The notes under the pieces: model-generated
Told to the model about the DNA's origin: nothing
Database searches by the model: none
Seen by the model: only the letters and a program-made list of their open reading frames with translations
Origin: DATAPD01 sp036265385
Lineage (GTDB): Bacteria; Acidobacteriota; Terriglobia; Terriglobales; Acidobacteriaceae
Assembly (NCBI GenBank): GCA_036265385.1
Contig: DATAPD010000067.1
Location: forward strand, 62,001-126,000
Direction: 5' to 3'
Length of the DNA stretch: 64,000 nt
Shown here: piece by piece, positions 32,467 to 40,835 of the stretch
How the letters are laid out: the number at the start of each line of letters is the position of its first letter
Numbering within the stretch: position 1 is the first letter of the stretch
Program-made: the position numbers and the translations under genes

Positions 32467-33912
32467 CTATCTTGGTAGGACGTCCGGCATGTTGGCGAGA
32501 CCGTAAGCGAGCACGGCCATGGCAGCGGCATTTTCACGAAGCTCGCGAGGGTCCACTTTGTCGAGCGTGTCCGCGGCGCTGTGATGATAGTTGAAGTAGG
32601 TTAGACCCTCCTGCATGACGCCGAATGCAGGGACGCCAGCCTTGGACATTTCGGTGATGTCAGCACCGGGACTGTACGGTGTTGGATGGATCAAGTTTGC
32701 GCCGAAACTGCGCAAGACTTCCTGAATGGGTTCAAGCATCGGCAAAGCGGCTTCGCTCACTCGCGAGTTGAATCCAAGAGGGTGCTCTGCACCAAGGTCG
32801 CTCTCGATGGCACCGACAAAATTCGGAAATTCGGACTGATGAGCCTGGCCGTAAGCAGTGTGTCCGCGACCGCCATTCTCCTCGTCCATCCAAGCAATAA
32901 CACGTAGCGTGCGCTTCGGAGCGAGGTTGAGCTTCTTAAGCAACTCAGCAGCTTCCATCGCGACGACAACGCCAGCAGCGTCATCGATTGCTCCGGTGCC
33001 GGGATCCCATGAATCGAGATGGCCGGAGACGACTACGATTTGTTCTGGATGTTCTGAGCCTCTGAAATCCGCGATGACGTTGTGACTGAGGACATCCGGG
33101 AGGCGTTCGGAAACTAGGGTGAGGTGCATGCGCACGCGGCCTTGCACGGCAAGATGGGCGATGAGAGAAGCGTCCTCGGCAGTGACGGCACCGGCCGGAA
33201 TGCCAGCATCTTCGCTGTATCCGGTGTGAGGGAGACGGAAGTCTGCGCCACCGACCGAACGAATTAAGGAAGCGACGGCGCCGAGACGTGCAGCGTTTTT
33301 AGCGCCATCAACTCGGTAGATGACGGCCTCTCCATAAGCTTCCAGAGAGTTGCCAGCTGCAGCTTTCCGTTTATCGAAAGGGACGTCAAACAAAACAATT
33401 TTCCCGGAGACCTGCTGGCGGCTAAATTTGAAGAGAGCGTCGAAACTATTCACGACCAGGACGTCGGCGGTGATGCCACTGGCGCCTGTTGAAGTGCTTC
33501 CCCCGAGCGCAGTCAGAACAATCTTGTGCTTTGTGCCTGGAGCGCCTCCCGGGAATTCAACGAGTTCTGCTGTTTCCAGGCCACGCTCCCAGTGAGGAAC
33601 GGCAACGTCTTCGAGGTGAACGTCCAAATCTAGTTTTCGTAGTTCATCCGCCACATAGTTGACAGCCGCTTCTGCCTGCAGAGATCCGGTGGGGCGGGCT
33701 CCGATGTTTTCGGTCAGGTGAGCAAGTCGCTGATATGCGTAGTCATCAGAGAGGGCGGCATCACGGACACTGATTAATTCCTGTGTTAGTTGTGGTGGAA
33801 AGGGGCGTGTGACGGGTTGTTTTTTGTTGAACTGCGCGTTCGAGGATGCGGAAAAAATCAGGAGAGCGAATATCCAGGTGGGCAGCAAACGGCCCTTCAG
33901 GCACGGTTTCAT
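32467..33912 (-). CDS. Secreted M28-family zinc aminopeptidase
   Basis: 481 residues from ATG 33912, beginning with a Sec signal peptide (LLPTWIFALLIFSASSNAQ). A PA-type insert (about 120-220, ADVLVVNSFDALFKFSRQQV) precedes the M28 catalytic domain. Zinc ligands are His in SGHLDSWDPGTG, Asp in GAIDDAAG, Glu in WMDEENGG, Asp in ESDLGAEH and His in NYHHSAADT. All are present in order, so it should be an active carboxypeptidase-Q-like aminopeptidase. A longer frame to 34047 would cross the terminator hairpin and is rejected. Confidence 0.88.
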   Translation of the reverse strand: MKPCLKGRLLPTWIFALLIFSASSNAQFNKKQPVTRPFPPQLTQELISVRDAALSDDYAYQRLAHLTENIGARPTGSLQAEAAVNYVADELRKLDLDVHLEDVAVPHWERGLETAELVEFPGGAPGTKHKIVLTALGGSTSTGASGITADVLVVNSFDALFKFSRQQVSGKIVLFDVPFDKRKAAAGNSLEAYGEAVIYRVDGAKNAARLGAVASLIRSVGGADFRLPHTGYSEDAGIPAGAVTAEDASLIAHLAVQGRVRMHLTLVSERLPDVLSHNVIADFRGSEHPEQIVVVSGHLDSWDPGTGAIDDAAGVVVAMEAAELLKKLNLAPKRTLRVIAWMDEENGGRGHTAYGQAHQSEFPNFVGAIESDLGAEHPLGFNSRVSEAALPMLEPIQEVLRSFGANLIHPTPYSPGADITEMSKAGVPAFGVMQEGLTYFNYHHSAADTLDKVDPRELRENAAAMAVLAYGLANMPDVLPR

Positions 33913-33968
33913 CGGATGCCAGTGTATCTGAGGCAGCGAGTTCACGTGTCCGTGAGAGTTTTCAGAAC

Positions 33969-33995
33969 AAAAAAGTGGCCCCATTTCGGGGCCAC
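33969..33995 (-). terminator. Strong minus-strand terminator without an obvious gene
   Basis: GTGGCCCC / GGGGCCAC (33975-33982, 33988-33995) is followed on the minus strand by TTTTTTG. The nearest upstream minus-strand gene, gvpL/F-like, ends at 34380, about 385 nt away. Confidence 0.7.
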
Positions 33996-34100
33996 GATTT
34001 TCAAAGAGGCTGAATGGAAGGATGTCAGGGAAGACGCTTGATGGCACCGTCCCGGCAACGGAAACGGTAAGTCGAGAGAAGTCTAGATTTTTGGAAGAGA

Positions 34101-34341
34101 GTGAAGCTCATCACTGTGGCTGCGGCCTCTTTACTGACGAGTGAAAGTGCATTTGCGGAGCCAAAGGGCGTTGTCACAAACGAGTGTGATCAAGCGCACA
34201 CTGAACCTCTTGCACTTACGGCGTTTAGGTGCCATTCCAGCGGAAGGCGGCGTAGAAATCACAGGCTGCCAATCAAGGGGGTTAACTGCAGAATCGTGCA
34301 CATTCGGTGCATGTGGCTACTTTTCAGAGGGGAATAAGTAG
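34101..34341 (+). pseudogene. Possible broken small secreted protein
   Basis: A GTG start at 34101 (GGAAGAGA just upstream) opens a signal-peptide-like sequence, MKLITVAAASLLTSESAFAE. The frame then becomes Arg-rich and unlikely. A shift of one base near 34220 reaches a frame reading RRLGAIPAEGGVEITGCQSR and ending TFGACGYFSEGNK at TAG 34341. The joined product would be an 80-residue secreted Cys-containing protein. Suggestive only. Confidence 0.3.
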
Positions 34342-34361
34342 GCCTCCCTAATCAGGAGGCC
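34341..34361. terminator. Hairpin between the GvpL/F gene and the plus-strand ORF
   Basis: GGCCTCC / GGAGGCC (34341-34347, 34355-34361) lies 19 nt past the GvpL/F stop. No good T-run follows on either strand. Confidence 0.4.
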
Positions 34362-34379
34362 CAACGGGAAGAGTAGTTA

Positions 34380-35126
34380 CTAACTATTACCGGCGACGGT
34401 GCGTAGTTTACCGGGCATGAAATGATAAGGAGGCCACGGTCCGCTAATCACCAGTTCACAATTTTTTAGCTGCTTTGCAGCGGTGGTGTAGCGGTTTTGA
34501 TACTTCTCGATGGACTTGGAATCAATGAGATGGGCAATATCGAGAAGCATGCCGTCAGCGTCAACCTTTTTGCAGCTCACTTCTTCTTCGAGCGGATTAA
34601 AAAGTTTATGGACCTGAACCGAGAGAGCTCGGGCCTTAGTTTGCCGCTCCCGCTCGCGGGAAGCTTTGACGCGCAGCTTGGCGAGGTATTCGCCGCCAAC
34701 GGTGTTGGGTAACTCAATATCCGTCATGGCTTCGCGGAGGGAGCCGTCACGAACGACGAGTTTAAGTCGCATTTCGGCTTTTCCGCGGAGTTTTGCCACG
34801 CTCTCACCAAAAGTGCGGCGGTTGGAGCGGACGGCCTGACGTAGGGCTTCTTCAGTATCAAAAATGGTGCCGAATCGGAAAGGAAGAACGGTGGAGAGGC
34901 GGAAGCAAGCGCTGACAACTCGCGCGTGCTCAAGGACAGTTTTCTCATCAAGTTTGTCGGTCGCGCGATCGAACTCGCTGACTACGACGGCGAACTCTCC
35001 GCTGGGATAGCTAACAACGGGAGCTCCGTTGACGCCCTGGACGCCCTCCAGCAAGGAAGGACGACGAGTGCGAGTTCCATTGGCAAGGGTCTGGTGTTCC
35101 GTGAGGCAGTATGCGTACCACGCCAT
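34380..35126 (-). CDS. Orphan GvpL/GvpF family protein
   Basis: 248 residues. The family signature is clear: N-terminal WYAYCL, FAVVVSEFDRATDKLDE, VLEHARVVSACFRLSTVLPF followed by RFGTIF (about 65-90), and C-terminal LVISGPWPPYHF (near 225-236). GvpL/F proteins are minor components in gas vesicle assembly. No other gvp gene (gvpA, gvpN, gvpJ, gvpK) is in the window, so this is an orphan that may have a different role. The ATG at 35126 follows a 315-nt upstream region with two palindromes. Confidence 0.85.
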   Translation of the reverse strand: MAWYAYCLTEHQTLANGTRTRRPSLLEGVQGVNGAPVVSYPSGEFAVVVSEFDRATDKLDEKTVLEHARVVSACFRLSTVLPFRFGTIFDTEEALRQAVRSNRRTFGESVAKLRGKAEMRLKLVVRDGSLREAMTDIELPNTVGGEYLAKLRVKASRERERQTKARALSVQVHKLFNPLEEEVSCKKVDADGMLLDIAHLIDSKSIEKYQNRYTTAAKQLKNCELVISGPWPPYHFMPGKLRTVAGNS

Positions 35127-35231
35127 GCATTCTCTCCGAACCTGGGTAGGAGCCGAGACTCTTCCCCGTTTTTATCCGCAACAGCGCGATTTCTGTCGAA
35201 TCTTTGGAAGAAAGGGCGGTACAGCGACGAG

Positions 35232-35410
35232 ATGAACGTTAACTGCAACGTTCATTGCACATCTTACTTCGGTAACCAATAAGTTTGCAACCATTTCGTG
35301 ATGAGGTGCATCGGCGTTTCGCTAAAGTTTCGCTCTTAAATCGGTTTAATAGGAGAGGCCTGACTTAGAGTCACAGGATCAACTGTTCACAGGTGATCGT
35401 GCAACAGTTG
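35232..35410. promoter_or_regulatory. Two inverted repeats upstream of the GvpL/F gene
   Basis: ATGAACGTT / AACGTTCAT (35232-35240, 35247-35255) is a perfect 9-bp inverted repeat with a 6-nt spacer. CAACTGTT / AACAGTTG (35380-35387, 35403-35410) is a perfect 8-bp repeat with a 15-nt spacer. They lie in the region between two minus-strand genes and could be operators; otherwise 35127-35441 holds no gene. Confidence 0.4.
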
Positions 35411-35441
35411 ACTTCGACGTTATAAGTGAGAACGTAACGAA

Positions 35442-36956
35442 CTACTTTGCTTTCAATGTGTTCTTCGCGGCTCGCTCCTGGAGGGCGATGGTGACGACGC
35501 GCAGCATTTCGTCGGAGGGAGCGGGCTTGCCGGTCCAAATTTCGAACTGTCGAGCGGCTTGGTGAACAAACATTTCGATGCCAGGAATTATTTGCGCGCC
35601 GCGTGCTTGGGCAAGCTTCAAAAAGCGAGTTTCGAATGGGTCGTAAACCATGTCGAAGACATAATGAGCGCGGATTTCGTCTTCCTTGAGGGGAGTTTCC
35701 CGGCTATTGCCCATGCCGACCGGTGTTGCGTTGATGATGACGTCAAAGGCCAGCTTTTTCAAGTCCGCGCGCTTGATGGTACGGGCTTTAGCCTGGCGGG
35801 CGAGCTTCTGGGCGGCAGGCAGGCTTCGGTTGAGGATCGAGACCTCGGCGCCGCGCTCTTTCAAGCCAAAGACGGCAGCTCGTGCCGCCCCGCCGGCGCC
35901 TAGCACCAAGACCTTCAGATTTTCGATAGCCATGCGCTGTTCGAGTGGGCGAACGACTCCAGCAGTATCTGTGTTGAACCCGTAAAGTTTTCCATCCTGT
36001 CCACGGACAACGGTGTTGCAGGCGCCAACCTTGGCGGTGTGAGAATCGGTGTTGTCGAGGTGTTCGAGGATAGCTTCCTTGTACGGCATCGTGATGCTGA
36101 GGCCATGCAGGGGAATCTCACGAACGCAGTAGAGAAGGTCTTTGAGCGTCTTCGCGTGGAGAGGTAGATACACTCCGTTTACATTCTCGCGGCGAAGTGC
36201 GGTATTCATGATTACGGGCGAAAGTGAGTGCGCGATCGGATCGCCAGCTACGCCATACACACGGGTTGCAGCGTCGACCTGCTCGATACGATAGATACTG
36301 CGTAATTCCTGAGTAGAAATTTGGCCCGGGGCTGTTTCTTCACCTGCACTGAAAGAAGCGAAAGTGAAGAGGCTGCCGGCGCGAACGCTCAGAACCCTGC
36401 TAATAAGTCCCTGCTCGCCCATGCAAAGGCCAACCAAGGAGTGACGGTCGCCATTGGTTTCGAGAAACTTCATCATTGCGACATTGTCAGAGAGCGTGGT
36501 GGCAGTGGTGACGATCTTGTAGAAGTCGGCCGGGATTGCCCGCATGTGCTCCAAAGTGTCTTCCAGTTTTTTTGTCGCCTTGAAATCGTGGAAAGAAAGG
36601 ACGATGCCGGAGCGCGACCGAAGCTTTTTCAGAGCGTCGGGCTTCAGTTTCAAGGCGCTTTGGAGCTCGACGTCGACCAGTTGACAGCCCGCGGCTGCGG
36701 CTTTGCCAAGAATGTCGAGTTGAGAGGCCAAGGAGCCCTTAAATTTTCCACCGTTCTCAGCGCGGCGACAGGTGGCGACGACCACCAAATGCTGGTGCAT
36801 TTCGAGAAATTTTTTGAGTTTAGGGATCGCGGCGGCTGGCTGCGAAATGTAGTCTAAACGGAACTCAATGAAGGAGTTATCGCGCGCGAGCGTTTCCGCC
36901 TTTTCGATCATGTCATTGGCGTCGCTGCCGATGATAGCAATACAGATGCGGGGCAT
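35442..36956 (-). CDS. aroDE: Bifunctional 3-dehydroquinate dehydratase / shikimate dehydrogenase
   Basis: 504 residues from ATG 36956; an ATG at 37004 is possible. Residues about 1-225 are type I dehydroquinase: EFRLDYI, ATCRRAENGG, the catalytic His in LSFHDF near 120 and the Schiff-base Lys in YKIVT near 144. Residues from about 235 are shikimate dehydrogenase: SLSPVIMN, SITMPYKEAI with catalytic Lys, NTVVR, FNTDTAG, the nucleotide loop VLGAGGAARAA and MGMGNSRETP-type NATPVGMG. The two enzymes catalyse steps 3 and 4 of the shikimate pathway. The fusion occurs in plants and some bacteria including Acidobacteria; both active sites look intact. Confidence 0.93.
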   Translation of the reverse strand: MPRICIAIIGSDANDMIEKAETLARDNSFIEFRLDYISQPAAAIPKLKKFLEMHQHLVVVATCRRAENGGKFKGSLASQLDILGKAAAAGCQLVDVELQSALKLKPDALKKLRSRSGIVLSFHDFKATKKLEDTLEHMRAIPADFYKIVTTATTLSDNVAMMKFLETNGDRHSLVGLCMGEQGLISRVLSVRAGSLFTFASFSAGEETAPGQISTQELRSIYRIEQVDAATRVYGVAGDPIAHSLSPVIMNTALRRENVNGVYLPLHAKTLKDLLYCVREIPLHGLSITMPYKEAILEHLDNTDSHTAKVGACNTVVRGQDGKLYGFNTDTAGVVRPLEQRMAIENLKVLVLGAGGAARAAVFGLKERGAEVSILNRSLPAAQKLARQAKARTIKRADLKKLAFDVIINATPVGMGNSRETPLKEDEIRAHYVFDMVYDPFETRFLKLAQARGAQIIPGIEMFVHQAARQFEIWTGKPAPSDEMLRVVTIALQERAAKNTLKAK

Positions 36957-37217
36957 CCGAAGGGGGAGAAAACGGGGGACGTAGCTGACCGGAGCAGAGA
37001 TCATGGAATGAACGATTCGGCGCGAATATTACAGGCGCGTAATTCCAGATGCAACAAAGGATTATCCCGAAGCACAGGAAAAACTTTCGGCGAAAATGTG
37101 GGTACACCCTCGTAACCTTGACCCACCCCCCCTCGCTTGTTACTTTCCGACTGAACTCCTTGTGAAATTGGCGGTTAGCCGGGCTGCGGCTCCATGCGGG
37201 CTGCGGTCGGAGGTAAC

Positions 37218-38180
37218 ATGAAGAAAACAGGACTTTTGTTGTTGCTCTTAGCCTCGATGGCTGGGGCACAAACGACGGAATCCGCAGCATCGGTTCCGCT
37301 CCAAGCACCGGAGGGCACGAGCCCGACGAATGCGACGTTTCCTTTTGAGAGAGTGCAGACGCCCACGGCAGCTGATCTCTATTGCGCCGGTTTCATCGCG
37401 AAGCAATCCGTGCCAGACGCGAGCTTTGTGTTGGGCGGATTGAACTCGCCGAGCAGCACGAAATTTCAGAATGGCGATTTGGTGTACATGAAGGGTTCCG
37501 GATACCAGGTTGGGCAGCAATACACCATCGTGCGGGAGTTGAAGGATCCGAACGAAGGCGAAACGTTTCCTGGACAGCATAAGTTAGTAGCGGCTACGGG
37601 ACAACCTTATGCCGAAGTGGGGCGGGTTCGCATTGTGGATACGCGCACGAAGACTGCCGCAATCGCTCAGGTGGAATTTAGCTGCGATCCGATAAACCCT
37701 GGCGACGTCGCCGTACCATTCGCAGAAAAACAGGCGATTCAGTTCCATGCGCCGGTCCGCTTCGATCGTTTCCTGCCGGCGAGCAACAAGACGTCAGGAC
37801 GCATTGTGATGGCGAAGGACTTCGATTCGGAACTGGGCACCGGTATGAAGGTGTACATGAATGTGGGCTCCAACCAGGGCGTGAAGGTTGGAGACTACTT
37901 CCGAGCGGTTCGCACCTACACGCAAGACATGAGCGATCCGGTCGATTCGCTCTCGTTCAAAGCGCAGGTGATGGAGGACACGCAGAAGCGTCCACCATCC
38001 GTCGAACCGAAAATGTTCGCACCGACAAAGGGTCCACGGATTCACGTGGCAGAGTTCCCGCGTCGGGCAGTAGGCGAGATCGTAGTTCTTACGGTGACGC
38101 CGACCACATCGACTGGAATGATTGTCTATGCGCCGGAAGATGTGCACACCGGGGACAATGTCGAGTTGGACGAACAATAG
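37218..38180 (+). CDS. Secreted protein with FlgT-C-like domain
   Basis: 320 residues from ATG 37218, with GGAGGT upstream. The signal peptide KKTGLLLLLLASMAGAQ is cleaved near residue 18. Two related beta-rich halves follow: FQNGDLVYMKGSGYQVGQQY with EVGRVRIVDTRTKTAAIAQV, and TGMKVYMNVGSNQGVKVGDY with AVGEIVVLTVTPTTSTGMIV. Each combines a G-x3-GD turn with a VG(R/E)(V/I) strand, like the C-terminal domain of FlgT and related outer-membrane-associated proteins. The exact role is unknown. A terminator follows at 38250. Confidence 0.65.
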   Translation: MKKTGLLLLLLASMAGAQTTESAASVPLQAPEGTSPTNATFPFERVQTPTAADLYCAGFIAKQSVPDASFVLGGLNSPSSTKFQNGDLVYMKGSGYQVGQQYTIVRELKDPNEGETFPGQHKLVAATGQPYAEVGRVRIVDTRTKTAAIAQVEFSCDPINPGDVAVPFAEKQAIQFHAPVRFDRFLPASNKTSGRIVMAKDFDSELGTGMKVYMNVGSNQGVKVGDYFRAVRTYTQDMSDPVDSLSFKAQVMEDTQKRPPSVEPKMFAPTKGPRIHVAEFPRRAVGEIVVLTVTPTTSTGMIVYAPEDVHTGDNVELDEQ

Positions 38181-38249
38181 GTTCGCGACACAAACAGTTC
38201 AGAAATGAACGGCTGGTTCTGGGGATCAGCTGGTAAGGCACAAACCACA

Positions 38250-38280
38250 CGGGGAGGAGAAAATCCTCCCCGATTTGTTT
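38250..38280 (+). terminator. Rho-independent terminator
   Basis: CGGGGAGGA / TCCTCCCCG (38250-38258, 38264-38272) followed by ATTTGTTTGT, about 70 nt past the secreted-protein stop. Confidence 0.75.
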
Positions 38281-38311
38281 GTCCTGAATGTTTGAGAAGA
38301 TCCGTCAGAAG

Positions 38312-38923
38312 TTAAGAATTTTCAGTTCCCGGTTCGCCGAATACTTCAGCGGTGAAGCCCTGCAAATCTGCGCCGTGCCGCCACGCGTTCGCGGGGAGTC
38401 CTGCTTTCCGGCAAGTTTCATTAAGAAAAGTTTCCCGATTCCAGCCGTGGTCCACAGGTACCTGCGGTAGGAGTAATCCGCGATGGATGCCATGTGAGAC
38501 GAGGAGTCCGTGGCGTCCGACGATCACATCCTGTGGCTGAATGGGAGTCAGGAGCGAAAGGATGCTCAATGAGATTCGCAATAACGGAGCTTCGTCAGAG
38601 CGCACGGAATGAAAGCGGCGATCCTCAAAAGCCGCCGCACGAGCCGTTTCGGCTACGGTTCGATACAACGAAGCGATTGGGAAAACATAGCCCACGCACC
38701 CGCGAAGTTCTCCGTGGAGGTAGAGGGTCGTGAAGGCACCTCGTTGCTCTGACAGGTGCGGTGAAGGAGGGTCAAAGGAGGGGGTGCGGCCCTCGAACGC
38801 GGACTCAATGGATTGGTGAGCCAAACGGAGGAGCAAAGCTCGCTCCTCAGCGTTGTATTCCGCATGGGAAGCAGGCGTCAGCAGGTTAGAAGCTTGCGTC
38901 GAATTGTCAGATGGCGGGGACAT
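38312..38923 (-). CDS. AMMECR1 domain protein (AmmeMemoRadiSam system A-like)
   Basis: About 203 residues from ATG 38923, overlapping the end of pgsA by 17 nt. The invariant AMMECR1 motif LRGCVGY (about 72-78) is present, with LSEQRGAFTTLYLHGELRGC before it and a C-terminal PQVPVDHGWNRETFLNETCR segment. The usual partners (Memo and a radical SAM enzyme) are not in the window. Biochemical function is unproven in the family; a link to RNA or protein modification has been proposed. Translational coupling with pgsA is likely. Confidence 0.88.
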   Translation of the reverse strand: MSPPSDNSTQASNLLTPASHAEYNAEERALLLRLAHQSIESAFEGRTPSFDPPSPHLSEQRGAFTTLYLHGELRGCVGYVFPIASLYRTVAETARAAAFEDRRFHSVRSDEAPLLRISLSILSLLTPIQPQDVIVGRHGLLVSHGIHRGLLLPQVPVDHGWNRETFLNETCRKAGLPANAWRHGADLQGFTAEVFGEPGTENS

Positions 38924-39557
38924 CGCGTTTCCTTCGCCGGGTGAGCACGAAGGCACGGCGGCGCCGCTTCACAACCTGCCGGTCGATCTTGGACCAGAAG
39001 GCGGCGAAGTAATCGCCAGCCGAATAAAGCGAGAGTGCGACCATGATCCATATTGCGACGATGGCGATCATGTGCACGGGGAAAAAATAGCCGTTGTAGA
39101 TCGTCCACTGTTTCCAACGATGGTCGAGAATGACGGCCACAACGGAAACGATCTGCACAACCATTTTGAGCTTACCGAGGTCACTGGCCTCGATGGTGAA
39201 ACCTTCGGAGGCTGCAATCGACCGGAGGCCGCTGACAAGGAATTCGCGTCCGATGATGACGACGGCGATCCATGCAGGAACGAGAGCGGGATTGAACTGG
39301 ACGAGTGTTACGAATGCAGCTGCGATGAGGAGCTTGTCAGCTAACGGATCGAGCAGCATCCCCATGGTCGTGATTTGGCCACGCTTACGCGCGAGATATC
39401 CATCGATACCGTCGGTTATGGAAGCAGCGATGAACAGGGCAGAAGCAAGAATTTCCTGTTCTCCGTCGACGGAGTTAAACCGAGAAGTGCAGAGTAACCA
39501 GATGAGCAGCGGAACACTGGCGATACGACTTAACGTGATGTAATTCGGCAGATTCAC
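38907..39557 (-). CDS. pgsA: CDP-diacylglycerol-glycerol-3-phosphate 3-phosphatidyltransferase
   Basis: 216 residues from GTG 39557, giving the family-typical MNLPNYITLSRI start; the longer frame to 39728 reads through a dispersed repeat. The CDP-alcohol phosphotransferase motif is complete: D-G-x2-A-R-x8-G-x3-D-x3-D in TDGIDGYLARKRG...GMLLDPLADK (about 58-85). Five or so membrane helices. It makes phosphatidylglycerolphosphate in the inner membrane. The basic tail (KRRRRAFVLTRRRKRD) overlaps the AMMECR1 gene start. Confidence 0.92.
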   Translation of the reverse strand: MNLPNYITLSRIASVPLLIWLLCTSRFNSVDGEQEILASALFIAASITDGIDGYLARKRGQITTMGMLLDPLADKLLIAAAFVTLVQFNPALVPAWIAVVIIGREFLVSGLRSIAASEGFTIEASDLGKLKMVVQIVSVVAVILDHRWKQWTIYNGYFFPVHMIAIVAIWIMVALSLYSAGDYFAAFWSKIDRQVVKRRRRAFVLTRRRKRDVPAI

Positions 39558-39690
39558 TACGGTCGGCCGCGCAGGTGATTCGATAAAAGCTGGGTTGATT
39601 ATCCTCCACGTAATGAGCGGAAAGCAATCGAGTAGAAACCGGAGTTGGCGGGAATACGCTGATTGTGGCGTGGGGCTGAACTGGGCGAGT

Positions 39691-39731
39691 TCCCACCCTA
39701 TCCAAGAACGCGGACACGGGTGGGGCACCCC
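39691..39731. repeat. GGGTGGGGCACCC-type dispersed hairpin
   Basis: TCCCACCCTATCCAAGAACG then CGGACACGGGTGGGGCACC. The stem CCCACCC / GGGTGGG closes a loop with CGGACA. Two closely related copies lie at 40766 and 40965. Confidence 0.7.
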
Positions 39732-39755
39732 ATTGATGTCTAGAGCTGCTCTCGA

Positions 39756-40094
39756 TCAGTGCTCGACGAACGTTTTCAAACGTGAGAGGGCTTCGTCCCA
39801 TTGGGCGGAAACGAAATCAAGATAACCTTTTGCCTGTTCGAGCGGAGCGGGATCCAAGGCAAAATGATTTTCTCTGCCTCGGCGAATCGAGTGAACCAGG
39901 CCCGCTCGCTCGAGCACGTGCAGGTGCTTGGTGATCGCCTGCCTGGTGAGCCGGGATCCCGCGGCGAGGCGGGAGATAGAAAACGGCTCACCACCGGCTA
40001 AGGTTTTCACGAGAGTGAGCCGCGTATCGTCGCCAAGCGCCGCAAAGACTGGGGCGTGTGTTCGAGAATGACGACTACGAGTTCTGGTCGACAT
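39756..40094 (-). CDS. ArsR-family transcriptional regulator
   Basis: 112 residues. A winged helix-turn-helix of the ArsR type: FAALGDDTRLTLVKTLA at the N-terminus, SRLTRQAITKHLHVLERAGL recognition region (about 47-66) and wing HSIRRGRENHFALD. No cysteine metal site is present, as is usual for the AHSA1-linked subgroup. It overlaps the upstream SRPBCC gene by 20 nt and is cotranscribed with it; the palindromes at 40540-40596 are likely its operators. A fragment of a second copy of its 3' end lies at 40836-40895. Confidence 0.88.
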   Translation of the reverse strand: MSTRTRSRHSRTHAPVFAALGDDTRLTLVKTLAGGEPFSISRLAAGSRLTRQAITKHLHVLERAGLVHSIRRGRENHFALDPAPLEQAKGYLDFVSAQWDEALSRLKTFVEH

Positions 40095-40536
40095 AATTTT
40101 TGATGTTCTTCATCTGCTCACTCCATCCCCCTTCATTGCGACGGAAGGCTTCCAGGCGAAGGTCTCCGGGCAGATTGTCGAAGCCAGATTCGGTGACGAC
40201 GAGGAGAGTGCCATTCGCTGTCTTCTGTAAGCGAAACTCGACGAGGGTTGTTGGGTCGTTCTCGGACGCTTGATAATCCGCTTTCTCGAAGTTCTTGGGA
40301 TGAGGCCAGATGAAGGAGAAAAGCCGCTCGGGGTCCATCTTTTGAACGACGGCATGCCATTTGACGTGTTCATAACCTGGATAGGTCATCCGGCCAGTTG
40401 AGACCTGGCCTTCAACAAACGGTCCATCCAAGTTCACGCGAAACCACTCACCGAACTGGCGATAGTCCGTGAGGGCTTGCCATACTCGGGCAACCGGAGC
40501 ATTCAATTCGATACGCTTTTCGATGCGATCGGACAT
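40075..40536 (-). CDS. SRPBCC/AHSA1 domain protein
   Basis: 153 residues from ATG 40536 with GGAGG upstream (ORF extends further but would translate the operator). The AHSA1-like pattern is clear: KRIELNAPVARVWQALTD, FGEWFRVNLDGPF, EHVKWHAVVQKMDPERLFSF and FRLQKTANGTLLVVTESGFD. It is a START-like hydrophobic-ligand-binding fold in the cytoplasm. It is paired with an ArsR regulator in a two-gene operon, a common arrangement of unknown physiological role. Confidence 0.88.
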   Translation of the reverse strand: MSDRIEKRIELNAPVARVWQALTDYRQFGEWFRVNLDGPFVEGQVSTGRMTYPGYEHVKWHAVVQKMDPERLFSFIWPHPKNFEKADYQASENDPTTLVEFRLQKTANGTLLVVTESGFDNLPGDLRLEAFRRNEGGWSEQMKNIKNYVDQNS

Positions 40537-40539
40537 TAC

Positions 40540-40596
40540 GCAACCTCCAGGTTGCATAATACCGATCGTTGAGCAAAAGCGCAACTGTTTGGTTGC
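40540..40596. promoter_or_regulatory. Two GCAAC-GTTGC palindromes, probable ArsR operators
   Basis: GCAACCTCCAGGTTGC (40540-40555) and GCAACTGTTTGGTTGC (40581-40596) lie just upstream of the SRPBCC-ArsR operon, 41 nt apart centre to centre, that is four helical turns. The first overlaps the ribosome-binding site (GGAGG on the minus strand). Confidence 0.65.
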
Positions 40597-40620
40597 ATGT
40601 CCAATTCGGAGGCATTCCCG

Positions 40621-40730
40621 GGATGTAGGAAGTTCAGCCGTCCCTAGGGGACTGGGGCGCGCCTGGACAGTTTCCCAACGCTGAAGCGCTGGGCTATTTT
40701 CGGGCGCCCCTCCGGGGCGATTTGTCAGGC
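40621..40730. repeat. Composite dispersed hairpin repeat
   Basis: CAGCCGTCCCTAGGGGACTG, then CAACGCTGAAGCGCTGGGC with TATTTTCGGGCGCCCCTCC. Same family as the repeats at 21413 and 28212. Confidence 0.65.
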
Positions 40731-40765
40731 CAGCCCGCCCGGCTCAAACGAAACGCGGAATTCTC

Positions 40766-40806
40766 GCACCCTGTCCGCAAAGGTCGCGGACAAGGGTGGG
40801 GCACCC
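40766..40806. repeat. GGGTGGGGCACCC-type hairpin, copy 2
   Basis: CACCCTGTCCGCAAAGGTCG then CGGACAAGGGTGGGGCACCC. GTCCGC/GCGGAC and CACCCT/AGGGTG form a long stem. Nearly identical to the copy at 40965. Confidence 0.75.
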
Positions 40807-40835
40807 CTTTGAGGAACAGAGTTGTCACAGGCAAG

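Noticed and set aside
32467..34047. Longer start for the M28 peptidase at 34047
   Set aside because: It would place 45 residues before the signal peptide and read through a terminator hairpin; ATG 33912 gives a normal signal peptide.
34380..35126. Gas vesicle cluster
   Set aside because: Only the GvpL/F-type gene is present; no structural gvp gene nearby.
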